DNA of 64,000 nucleotides from contig NZ_AP025503.1 of the NCBI RefSeq assembly GCF_024347575.1, positions 1,302,001 through 1,366,000 of the forward strand, in the 5' to 3' direction. Of this stretch, positions 8,887 to 16,314 are shown piece by piece. Position 1 is the stretch's first letter. Each line of letters opens with the position of its first letter. The DNA comes from Vibrio pelagius (GTDB taxonomy: Bacteria; Pseudomonadota; Gammaproteobacteria; Enterobacterales; Vibrionaceae). A program made the position numbers and the translations under genes. The notes under the pieces were generated by a model. That model ran no database searches and was not told the origin of the DNA. It was given only the letters and a program-made list of their open reading frames with translations.

Positions 8887-9436
8887 TAAAATGGTGATAC
8901 TGTTTGCCATTACTTTTGTGGTAATGGTCGTCTTTGGTTTGGCTTTAGGTAAAAAACAACAAGTCAGTGTCACCGATCAACATACAAGAGACTTCCCTAA
9001 GTTTTCGCTTGCGAGTCTATCCATGCCCGAAGAAAGTGCAGTAGGTGGAAATGCTCCTGTTACTTTGACGAGAGAAGATGTGACTGCACACCCATACCAA
9101 TTAGTGAATGTATGGGCTTCGTGGTGCGGAATATGTAAGCAAGAGCATCCAGTCTTATTAAAGCTTGCAGATAGTGATGTTCCTATCATTGGCTTGAACT
9201 ATCGTGACACGGCTGCAGCGGCGATTAAGGCGCTTCAAACTTCCGGTAATCCGTACCATCAAGTGATAAGCGACCCTAATGGTAAATTGGCGTTGGATCT
9301 AGGCGTTATTGGTACACCTGAGACATACCTAGTTGACCAACAGGGGAGAGTGATTAAAAAGCTAGTGGGAGCAATGACACAACAAGTGTGGCAAGAGGAG
9401 TTTGCTGACTATTTTACGAATAAGGCAACGTTATGA
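8867..9436 (+). CDS. DsbE/CcmG-like thioredoxin of the nrf operon
   Basis: The 189-residue protein has an N-terminal membrane anchor (about 8-27) and a periplasmic thioredoxin domain with active site WCGIC (Cys87, Cys90). The segment GVIGTPETYLVD carries the cis-proline loop typical of CcmG/DsbE. Such proteins keep apocytochrome cysteines reduced before haem attachment. Its start overlaps the end of nrfE by 20 bases, and its stop overlaps nrfF. E. coli nrf has no such gene, but DsbE-like genes occur in nrf operons of Pasteurellaceae. It probably reduces the apo-NrfA or NrfB cysteines. Confidence 0.9.
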   Translation: MKSNVRNKMVILFAITFVVMVVFGLALGKKQQVSVTDQHTRDFPKFSLASLSMPEESAVGGNAPVTLTREDVTAHPYQLVNVWASWCGICKQEHPVLLKLADSDVPIIGLNYRDTAAAAIKALQTSGNPYHQVISDPNGKLALDLGVIGTPETYLVDQQGRVIKKLVGAMTQQVWQEEFADYFTNKATL

Positions 9437-9867
9437 AGTGCTTAGTATTGGCATTGTTGTTCTTGAGTGTGTTAGGTGTCAGCCCACTAATAAAAGCGAA
9501 TGAGCTGTTTGTTTCTAATAACAAACAGGTTGCGATAGAAGTTGAGTTGTTTGAATTTGATAATTTAGCTCAGCAGCAACAAGCAATATCATTAGCGAAA
9601 ACATTACGTTGCCCTCAGTGTCAAAATCAAAATTTGATTGAATCAAATTCTCCAATAGCGAAAGATTTACGACTTCATGTATTTAACATGGTTAAGTCTG
9701 GAAAAACCGATACACAAATCATTGAGTATATGACTGAGCGATATGGGGAATTTGTTTTATATAAACCCGCATTCAAAATGACAAATGGGTTACTTTGGCT
9801 CTTCCCGCTTCTCTTATTATTGCTATTTGTATATTTGCTAATTAAAAGTGTTAAGGCGAGTCCATAA
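9433..9867 (+). CDS. nrfF: NrfF, CcmH-type apocytochrome-binding subunit
   Basis: The 144-residue protein has a signal peptide (about 1-22), a CcmH-family domain with the redox motif LRCPQCQNQN (Cys60, Cys63) and a C-terminal membrane helix (about 115-137). It forms the haem lyase with NrfE and NrfG. It overlaps the upstream thioredoxin gene by 4 bases (ATGA) and ends the nrf operon. NrfG, the third lyase subunit, is encoded at 1501-2127. Confidence 0.93.
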   Translation: MKCLVLALLFLSVLGVSPLIKANELFVSNNKQVAIEVELFEFDNLAQQQQAISLAKTLRCPQCQNQNLIESNSPIAKDLRLHVFNMVKSGKTDTQIIEYMTERYGEFVLYKPAFKMTNGLLWLFPLLLLLLFVYLLIKSVKASP

Positions 9868-9957
9868 AAAATTAAATTAATTGTTTACCTCAAGTTCTGT
9901 ATTTTGTAACATATATCACTCGTATATGACTTGGCACTTCAATATAAGGACGTATTG

Positions 9958-10134
9958 GTGGAAAACGTAATCTCAAATCTAAAAAAAGAGTTTTATAGCC
10001 ATGTCCAGTCTGAACAGTGGGCAGATAAGTACAGTGCTAAGTCAACCGTCTCTATGTTGACGCAAGAAGAGCTGGCTGAGTTGGAAAACGCTTGGATTCA
10101 ACTCGTGATCTGGAAGCAGAAACAGGTCGGTTAA
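9958..10134 (+). CDS. Small conserved-type protein of unknown function (58 aa)
   Basis: I do not recognise this gene. The frame gives a mildly acidic, helix-prone 58-residue protein ending in WIQLVIWKQKQVG, with no signal peptide or metal motif. AAGGA at 9946-9950 favours the GTG at 9958 (7-base spacing); a TTG at 9955 is possible. A terminator lies just behind the stop. It lies between nrfF and ribA and has its own upstream gap of 90 bases, so it need not belong to either. Confidence 0.6.
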   Translation: MENVISNLKKEFYSHVQSEQWADKYSAKSTVSMLTQEELAELENAWIQLVIWKQKQVG

Positions 10135-10157
10135 GTCAATCTAACAGCCTAATTTAT

Positions 10158-10192
10158 AACCCCATGTCAACCTAGTTGGTGTGGGGTTTTTT
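10158..10192 (+). terminator. Terminator after the 58-aa gene
   Basis: AACCCCA pairs with TGGGGTT, with an inner CAAC/GTTG pairing, and six Ts follow. Confidence 0.85.
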
Positions 10193-10210
10193 AATACTGC
10201 TAACAAATAG

Positions 10211-10225
10211 TGTTATATTATAACA
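10211..10225. promoter_or_regulatory. Palindrome upstream of ribA
   Basis: TGTTATA-T-TATAACA is a perfect 7-1-7 inverted repeat lying 137 bases before the ribA start. It could be an operator for an unknown dimeric regulator. AT-rich palindromes also arise by chance. Confidence 0.35.
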
Positions 10226-10361
10226 TTTTCTTGGTTCGGAGCCTTGAAAAAAGTGATCAACAGCGCCATAGTGTCTATCATTAGATTGTTCGCTACAAAA
10301 TTATTACTGAAATGAATAACGTAGCGCTGTTAAATACAACGAATTGCAAGTGAGTGTAGAT

Positions 10362-10961
10362 ATGGCGGAAGTTCGTGCCAGAGTAGATTTTAAAGTTGGA
10401 GCAAGCAGCAACATTGATGCAGAGCTTCTTTCATTCCACGGCTTAAAAACAGACAAAGAACACGTTGCTGTGATTTTCAGAGCAGCAGACAAAACGCAAC
10501 AAATCCCTCTCGTTCGCATGCACTCAGAGTGTTTGACTGGGGATGTGTTCCACTCGTCACGTTGTGATTGTGGTGAACAGTTAGACGAGACGATTCGTCG
10601 CATGGGTGAGTCTGGCGGTATTATTCTTTACCTTCGTCAGGAGGGTCGAGGTATTGGCCTTTACAACAAAATTGACGCCTACCGTTTGCAAAGCGAAGGT
10701 ATGAATACGTACGAGGCGAATAATCACCTAGGTTTTGGTGATGACTTACGTGATTTCACTGAAGCTGCAGAGATGTTGCGTGCATTAGAGGTGACTAAAA
10801 TCCGTCTAATTACTAACAACCCTAAAAAAATCAACGAGCTGAAGTCTTACGGTATTGAGATCGAAGAGGTCGTAAACACCGCGGCTCATATCAAGTCTGG
10901 TAATGAAAATTACCTCAAAGCAAAAGTGTCTCACGGTAAGCACAACTTAAACATCGACTGA
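10362..10961 (+). CDS. ribA: GTP cyclohydrolase II
   Basis: RibA opens GTP to 2,5-diamino-6-ribosylamino-4(3H)-pyrimidinone phosphate, the first step of riboflavin synthesis. The 199-residue length matches stand-alone RibA. Zinc ligands are Cys57, Cys68 and Cys70 ([17 protein letters not shown]), and the catalytic segment [10 protein letters not shown] starts at residue 91. The ATG at 10362 fits family N-termini; an upstream TTG is less likely. No FMN riboswitch is recognisable upstream. It stands alone, so it may be an extra RibA apart from the main rib operon. Confidence 0.93.
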   Translation: MAEVRARVDFKVGASSNIDAELLSFHGLKTDKEHVAVIFRAADKTQQIPLVRMHSECLTGDVFHSSRCDCGEQLDETIRRMGESGGIILYLRQEGRGIGLYNKIDAYRLQSEGMNTYEANNHLGFGDDLRDFTEAAEMLRALEVTKIRLITNNPKKINELKSYGIEIEEVVNTAAHIKSGNENYLKAKVSHGKHNLNID

Positions 10962-10992
10962 TGTAACATGTTGCTGATAGCATAAAATGAAG

Positions 10993-11021
10993 AAAAAACC
11001 TCACATTTGTGAGGTTTTTTT
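10993..11021 (+). terminator. Terminator of ribA
   Basis: ACCTCACA pairs with TGTGAGGT around a very short loop, flanked by A and T tracts. Confidence 0.9.
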
Positions 11022-11069
11022 GTATTTGCCTTGCAAATAAATTGTAAATTTGTATTATCGCAATAAGTA

Positions 11070-11092
11070 GTGCAAATGATAATGGTTTGCAC
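11070..11092. promoter_or_regulatory. Fur-like box upstream of the imelysin cluster
   Basis: GTGCAAA and TTTGCAC form a perfect inverted repeat around TGATAATGG. The TGATAAT half site is that of the Fur 7-1-7 motif. It lies 42 bases before the imelysin start, where it would overlap the promoter. Confidence 0.65.
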
Positions 11093-11133
11093 TACCGATA
11101 TTTATAATAATTCAAGCTCAACAAGGATGCTTC

Positions 11134-12393
11134 ATGACCATTAAATCTTTAGTGACTAAAGCGGTTACTTCGTCACTCATTTTTGCTTCTGCTTCATCTT
11201 TTGCAGCAGTGACCCAAGATCAAGTTGTCGAGCACTACGCTGACATCGCGCACGCGGTATTTGCTGACTCTGTGATTACAGCGAAAGCTCTTAACTCTTC
11301 TATCGACACATTTTTAGCTTCGCCGTCTGCGAGTAACTTTGAACAGGTAAAGCAAGCTTGGTTGGAGTCTCGCGTTCCTTACCAACAGTCTGAAGTGTTC
11401 CGTTTTGGTAACGCTGTGGTTGATGATTGGGAAGGTCAACTAAACGCATGGCCACTAGATGAAGGTCTAATCGACTACGTTTCAACTGACTACCAATACG
11501 AGCTAGGTAACGAAGGCGCGAGTGCAAACATCGTTGCAAACGAAACCTTCCAAATTGGTCAAACTAAAGTTGACGCATCAAACATCACACCAGAGCTTAT
11601 CGCTGATCTAAACGAGATCGGTGGTTCTGAAGCGAACGTTGCATCGGGTTACCACGCAATTGAATTCCTACTTTGGGGTCAAGACCTAAACGGTACTAAC
11701 GCTGGTGCTGGTGCGCGTGCATACACAGATTTTGTGGTTGGTGCGGAATGTACAAATGGCAACTGTGAGCGTCGTGGCGCTTACCTTAAAGCGGCGGCAG
11801 AACTTCTAGTTCAAGATCTTGAGTGGATGGAAAAGCAGTGGTCTGCGGATGAGAAGGGTAACTACCGTCAAGAGTTACTAGCAGAATCTAGTGACAATGG
11901 CCTACGTAAGATGCTATTCGGCATGGGTTCACTGTCTCTTGGTGAGCTTGCTGGTGAGCGTATGAAGGTAGCATTAGAAGCTAACTCTACTGAAGATGAG
12001 CACGATTGTTTCTCTGACAATACGCACAACTCTCACTACTACAACGAGCAAGGTATCTACAACGTTTACACTGGTCTGTACAAGCGTGAAAACGGTACAT
12101 TGCTTTCGGGTCCAAGCATCTACGATCTCGTTGAGCAAAAAGATAAGCAAGCGGCAAAAGAGATCCAGAAGCAGTTTGACCTAGCACGCGCACAAGTTGG
12201 CGAGCTTGTTTCTTCGGCAGAGAAGAACAACGAGTATTTCGATCAACTGATCGCAGCAGACAACGCGGCGGGTAATGCACTTGTGAATAAAACTATTGTT
12301 GCGCTGGTATCTCAAACGGCTGCAATCGAGCGTGCAGCGGGCATCATCGGTATCGATAGCTTAAACCCAGACACAGCTGACCACGAATTTTAA
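11134..12393 (+). CDS. Imelysin-family iron-regulated periplasmic protein (IrpA-like)
   Basis: The 419-residue protein has a signal peptide (cleaved near ASSFA-A, residue 24) and an imelysin domain with the signature GYHAIE (GxHxxE, His174) followed by FLLWGQDL. This family (COG3487, as I recall the number) was named from an iron-regulated cyanobacterial protein; no peptidase activity is well supported, and metal binding is likelier. A Fur-like box precedes it. Three further genes of the same conserved set follow, with a partial hairpin between this gene and the next. Confidence 0.88.
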   Translation: MTIKSLVTKAVTSSLIFASASSFAAVTQDQVVEHYADIAHAVFADSVITAKALNSSIDTFLASPSASNFEQVKQAWLESRVPYQQSEVFRFGNAVVDDWEGQLNAWPLDEGLIDYVSTDYQYELGNEGASANIVANETFQIGQTKVDASNITPELIADLNEIGGSEANVASGYHAIEFLLWGQDLNGTNAGAGARAYTDFVVGAECTNGNCERRGAYLKAAAELLVQDLEWMEKQWSADEKGNYRQELLAESSDNGLRKMLFGMGSLSLGELAGERMKVALEANSTEDEHDCFSDNTHNSHYYNEQGIYNVYTGLYKRENGTLLSGPSIYDLVEQKDKQAAKEIQKQFDLARAQVGELVSSAEKNNEYFDQLIAADNAAGNALVNKTIVALVSQTAAIERAAGIIGIDSLNPDTADHEF

Positions 12394-12416
12394 TCTCTCG
12401 TGATGTCTCGATATTG

Positions 12417-12440
12417 ATAAGGGCTCGTTTGAGCCCTTAT
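12417..12440 (+). terminator. Hairpin between imelysin and di-haem oxidoreductase genes
   Basis: ATAAGGGCTC pairs perfectly with GAGCCCTTAT around a 4-nt loop. The T tract after it is weak, so it may act as a partial terminator that makes the first gene more abundant. Confidence 0.65.
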
Positions 12441-12546
12441 TTGTTGAGCCTTAATCATCAAAGCTAACCCAATCTAATAAATCTAAGTATTAGCCAATAA
12501 AAAGTACAACGAAGCTAACTACTCACTAACTTAGCAAAGGCAATGT

Positions 12547-13935
12547 ATGAAGTCGTATCTTTCCGCCTCGTTTTTAACCGCTCTGTTTTTCGTTTCTCCA
12601 CTACACGCCCACGATGTTTACTCTGGCGGTAAGACTACCGTCAAAAAAGAGGGAGCGAACGCATTCTCTCTTCCTGCAGCAAACCTGCCTATGACCAAGC
12701 GTCTGGACTTCAGTGTCGGTAATAGCTTCTTCAGAAACCCTTGGGTTCCGGCGCCTTCATCGACAGATGCTCGTGATGGCTTAGGTCCACTATTTAATAC
12801 TAACGGTTGTCAAAACTGTCACATCAAAGATGGACGTGGACACGCGCCTGAAAAAGGCGATGAGAATGCCGTTTCGATGTTGGTTCGCCTCAGCATCCCT
12901 GCAGAAACGGCAGAGCAGAAAACCGCTTTTATTCGTGATGGTGTGATTCCTGAGCCAACGTACGGTGGTCAACTTCAAGACTTTGCAATTCAAGGTGTTC
13001 AACCTGAAGGCAAGATCAATATCTCCTATACTGATGTGCCTGTGACGTTTGCCGATGGCAGTGTTGTAACACTTCGCAAGCCAACATTAACCATCACCGA
13101 TTTAGCCTTTGGCGAGATGCACCCTAAAGCACAATTCTCAGCGCGTGTCGCACCACCGATGATTGGTCTTGGCCTATTAGAAAGCATCCCAGAAGAGACC
13201 ATTCTAGGTTTTGCTAAGCAGCAACAGCTAGAGAACAGGGGAGTGTCAGGTAAAGCGAACCAAGTGCTTGATGTACGCACCAACGAAATGACTCTCGGTC
13301 GCTTCGGTTGGAAAGCAGGACAGCCAAATCTAATGCAACAAAATGCTGCGGCGTTTAATGGTGACTTAGGTCTAACAAGTAACCTATTCCCAAATGAAAA
13401 CTGCACTTCGGCCCAATCAACGTGCACTGATTTCCCTGATGGCGGTAAGCTGGAAGTGAGTGACAACATTCTCGACTTTGTCGAGTTCTATTCTCAACAC
13501 TTAGCAGTACCAATTCGCAGAAATGTAGAGGATCCACAAGTCGTTAAGGGGCAGGCACTGTTTGCGCAATCTGGTTGTCAAAGCTGTCACCAAACCGATA
13601 TCCGTACTATGGAGCGAGAAGGGCTACCGGCACTGTCTAAACAACTTATTAGTCCGTATACCGATATGCTTTTACATGATATGGGCGAAGGCCTGGCAGA
13701 TAACCGTCCTGAATACTTGGCGAATGGCCGTGAGTGGAGAACGACACCACTTTGGGGCTTGGGCTACACGCAAGAAGTTAACGGCCATACGTTCCTATTG
13801 CACGATGGACGAGCTCGTAACGTGATGGAAGCTGTGCTTTGGCACGGTGGTGAAGCTGAGCAAGCTAAGCAGAACGTGCTCAAGTTGAATAAGTCTGAAC
13901 GTGACGCACTTATTGCGTTCTTAAACTCGTTATAA
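12547..13935 (+). CDS. Di-haem oxidoreductase, DHOR/DUF1111 family
   Basis: The 462-residue protein has a signal peptide (about 1-21) and two c-type haem sites, CQNCH at 88-92 and CQSCH at 344-348. The wide spacing and the C-terminal segment HTFLLHDGRARNVMEAVLWH fit the family called predicted thiol oxidoreductase (COG3488), which is distantly related to MauG and bacterial cytochrome c peroxidases. Its substrate is unknown. It lies between two imelysin-like genes, a conserved neighbourhood that suggests periplasmic redox handling of iron or another metal. Confidence 0.88.
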   Translation: MKSYLSASFLTALFFVSPLHAHDVYSGGKTTVKKEGANAFSLPAANLPMTKRLDFSVGNSFFRNPWVPAPSSTDARDGLGPLFNTNGCQNCHIKDGRGHAPEKGDENAVSMLVRLSIPAETAEQKTAFIRDGVIPEPTYGGQLQDFAIQGVQPEGKINISYTDVPVTFADGSVVTLRKPTLTITDLAFGEMHPKAQFSARVAPPMIGLGLLESIPEETILGFAKQQQLENRGVSGKANQVLDVRTNEMTLGRFGWKAGQPNLMQQNAAAFNGDLGLTSNLFPNENCTSAQSTCTDFPDGGKLEVSDNILDFVEFYSQHLAVPIRRNVEDPQVVKGQALFAQSGCQSCHQTDIRTMEREGLPALSKQLISPYTDMLLHDMGEGLADNRPEYLANGREWRTTPLWGLGYTQEVNGHTFLLHDGRARNVMEAVLWHGGEAEQAKQNVLKLNKSERDALIAFLNSL

Positions 13936-13963
13936 TCGACGTTCAGGCTCTATATCTTTATCA

Positions 13964-14014
13964 GAAATTCACAATGTTTATTAAGGTCAATAGACCTTAG
14001 TCTTGTGAATTTTC
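13964..14014 (+). terminator. Long two-part hairpin after the di-haem gene
   Basis: GAAATTCACAA pairs with TTGTGAATTTTC, and an inner TAAGGTC pairs with GACCTTA around AATA. A T-rich run follows. It could be a terminator or an mRNA-stabilising structure within the cluster. Confidence 0.6.
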
Positions 14015-14077
14015 TTTGCTATGCGTGACGTAAACCAATAATCAAACGCGCAACAATGCTCAACATTAGGTAATAAC

Positions 14078-15154
14078 ATGAAAAATAAGCAATTCATGAA
14101 AAACAAATTGTGGGCTCTTCCGCTTTCAGCTCTGGTTGTGGCGGGGTGTCAGTCTTCGGGAGAATCCAACGTTTCACGAGAGACAAATCTTGGTTACTCT
14201 GCCGATACGACTCAACACTTGAGCACAAATGTTTATCTGACTGAATTCAATTCAGCGGTAAATTTTGCGAAACAAGCGTCTGAGCTAGAAGCAGCGGTTG
14301 AATCTTATTGCCAAAGCGATGCAGTAACATTGGATCAGCTAAAGTCGGAGTGGCAACAAACTATGACGGCTTGGATGGCGTTGCAAGGGCAGGAGCGTGG
14401 CCCTGCAAAAGCGCTTGAAGAGAGCTGGAATGTACAGTTCTGGCCAGATAAAAAGAACACCACTGGGCTGAAAATGAGTCAGCTTAACCAGCAGGATAAA
14501 CGTTGGACGCAGCAAGATATCGCGCTTCAAAGTGTGACGGTTCAAGGCCTAGGCGCACTTGAATGGTCTTTTTACGACAAAGCTTCCCCATTACTGACTG
14601 ACAAAGAGTCTGGTTGCAAAAGCGTTGCAGCCATTGCACAAAATTTAGCTGTGAAGTCGTCCACCATTGCATCGGCTTGGCAGGTTAACCCGTGGACCTC
14701 TCTTGATGAGAAGCAATGGGAATCTGAGTACATTGCGCTTATGACGAATCAACTCGACTACAGCATGAAGAAGTTGAGCCGTCCATTGGCGAAAATCGGT
14801 AAGCCACGACCATACTTTTCTGAATCATGGCGCGCGCAAACCTCATTGGTTCAACTAAAAGCGAATGTTGTTGCACTAGAGGCGCTGTATTTGGCAGATG
14901 GTAAAGGTTTAGATGCAATTCTACGAGAGCAGGGACATCAGGACCTTGCTGACCGTGTTTTCACTCAGTTTGAGCAAACCATTGAAACTTGGCCAGAGCA
15001 AGAGAGCTTGTTTGAATTATTGCAAAGCAAAGAAGGCTACCGTTTAGTTTTGTCCCAATACAACAAACTAGAACAGCTGAAATATTTGATTCACGAAGAA
15101 GTGGCGATCGAACTAGGTGTGGTAATAGGGTTTAATGCAACCGATGGTGACTGA
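14078..15154 (+). CDS. Imelysin-like periplasmic lipoprotein (COG3489 type)
   Basis: The 358-residue protein has a lipoprotein signal with lipobox VVAGC (Cys24). The rest is a helical imelysin-like domain. At the place of the GxHxxE motif the sequence reads GLGALEW, so the histidine is missing while the glutamate is kept. Two ATGs are possible (14078 and 14096); AGG at 14068 suits the first. The next gene overlaps by 20 bases, so the two are co-translated. Its role is unknown. Confidence 0.85.
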   Translation: MKNKQFMKNKLWALPLSALVVAGCQSSGESNVSRETNLGYSADTTQHLSTNVYLTEFNSAVNFAKQASELEAAVESYCQSDAVTLDQLKSEWQQTMTAWMALQGQERGPAKALEESWNVQFWPDKKNTTGLKMSQLNQQDKRWTQQDIALQSVTVQGLGALEWSFYDKASPLLTDKESGCKSVAAIAQNLAVKSSTIASAWQVNPWTSLDEKQWESEYIALMTNQLDYSMKKLSRPLAKIGKPRPYFSESWRAQTSLVQLKANVVALEALYLADGKGLDAILREQGHQDLADRVFTQFEQTIETWPEQESLFELLQSKEGYRLVLSQYNKLEQLKYLIHEEVAIELGVVIGFNATDGD

Positions 15155-16232
15155 TTCTACACGTAGAAACCTGTTGAAGGCGGCGCTCGGTTGTGCCGCT
15201 GTTCCAGTGCTGCCGTTTGGTTGTGCTTCCAATCAATCGAATCACGTAACAGATGGTTCGCCTAAACTGATTGGTTGTGCATTGAACGGTAGAGATCGCT
15301 TCTCTGCGGTGGTTGCTGATCAATTTGGTCAACCAATGAGCCAATTGCCGATCCCAGAACGTGGGCACGGTGTTGCCATCAGTCCCAAGCAAAACCATGC
15401 TGTGGTATTTGCTCGTCGTCCGGGTAACTTCTTTATCGTGTTTGACTACATGACTGGGCAACAGTTGAAAATGACGGTTAAAGGCGATAATCGCCACTTC
15501 TACGGACATGGCGTTTACTCGCTAGATGGTCGTTATCTGTATGCGACCGAAGGTAAGAGTGACACCAGTGAAGGGGTGATTGGCGTTTACGACGTGGAGC
15601 AACACTACGCCAAAGTTGAAGAGTTTAGTGGTTTTGGTATTGGTCCTCATGAAGTGATCATCATGCCAAGTGGTGATTTAGCGATTGGTGTTGGCGGGGT
15701 TCATACTGATGGCCGCACGCCGAAAAACCTCGATACCATGAAGCCAAGTCTCACTTACCTCTCTCCTAAGGGGCAAATTCTCGACCAAGTGGGATTGCCT
15801 GATAACAAATTGAGTATTCGACATCTAGCGCATGATGGCGCAGAGACTGTGTTATGCGGACAGCAATATCGCGGTGAACCAGACGAGTACCCATCTCTAC
15901 TCGCGATGCACACTAAAGGGGGAGAGTTTGTCAGTTTGAACGCTGAGCCAGAACAGTGGGCGAGGTTTAATCACTATATTGCGAGTATTGCCGCATCTGA
16001 AGAGTGGATACTAGCGACATCTCCGCGCGGTAATTGCTACGGAATTTGGTCGAAACAGACGCGTGAGTTGGTCGAGCTTTCATACCTAGCTGATGCTTCT
16101 GGTGTGGTCCTATTTGATGATGAATTTCGGCTGAGTTCAGGCGCTGGTGGTGTGATCAGTCAGTCTAAACCAAACGATAAATCGATACTTCAATCGGGTA
16201 TTCAATGGGATAACCATTGGGGTGCAATTTGA
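15135..16232 (+). CDS. DUF1513 periplasmic beta-propeller-like protein
   Basis: The 365-residue protein begins with a twin-arginine-like signal (TRRNLLKAALG) and a cysteine at about 30 that might be lipidated. The body has repeated strand-rich segments such as HGVAISPKQNHAVVFARR and HGVYSLDGRYLYATE, as in WD40-like propellers. This is the fourth member of the imelysin/DHOR set (COG3490, as I recall). TAGGG lies 4 bases before the ATG at 15135; a second ATG at 15144 is possible. The function is unknown; a Tat signal suggests a folded or cofactor-bound protein. Confidence 0.82.
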   Translation: MQPMVTDSTRRNLLKAALGCAAVPVLPFGCASNQSNHVTDGSPKLIGCALNGRDRFSAVVADQFGQPMSQLPIPERGHGVAISPKQNHAVVFARRPGNFFIVFDYMTGQQLKMTVKGDNRHFYGHGVYSLDGRYLYATEGKSDTSEGVIGVYDVEQHYAKVEEFSGFGIGPHEVIIMPSGDLAIGVGGVHTDGRTPKNLDTMKPSLTYLSPKGQILDQVGLPDNKLSIRHLAHDGAETVLCGQQYRGEPDEYPSLLAMHTKGGEFVSLNAEPEQWARFNHYIASIAASEEWILATSPRGNCYGIWSKQTRELVELSYLADASGVVLFDDEFRLSSGAGGVISQSKPNDKSILQSGIQWDNHWGAI

Positions 16233-16314
16233 TGCATAAAAATCTTTAAAAAATAACATGCTTGCTCCATTTCTTTGCCATACTTAAGAAATGATTTGGC
16301 ATCAGGAGCATCGT

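Noticed and set aside
11300..11539. Open frame opposite the imelysin gene
   Set aside because: It is a shadow of a gene with clear signal peptide and motif.
13026..13469. Open frame of 147 codons opposite the di-haem oxidoreductase gene
   Set aside because: It lies wholly within a clear gene and shows no protein features; it follows from codon bias.
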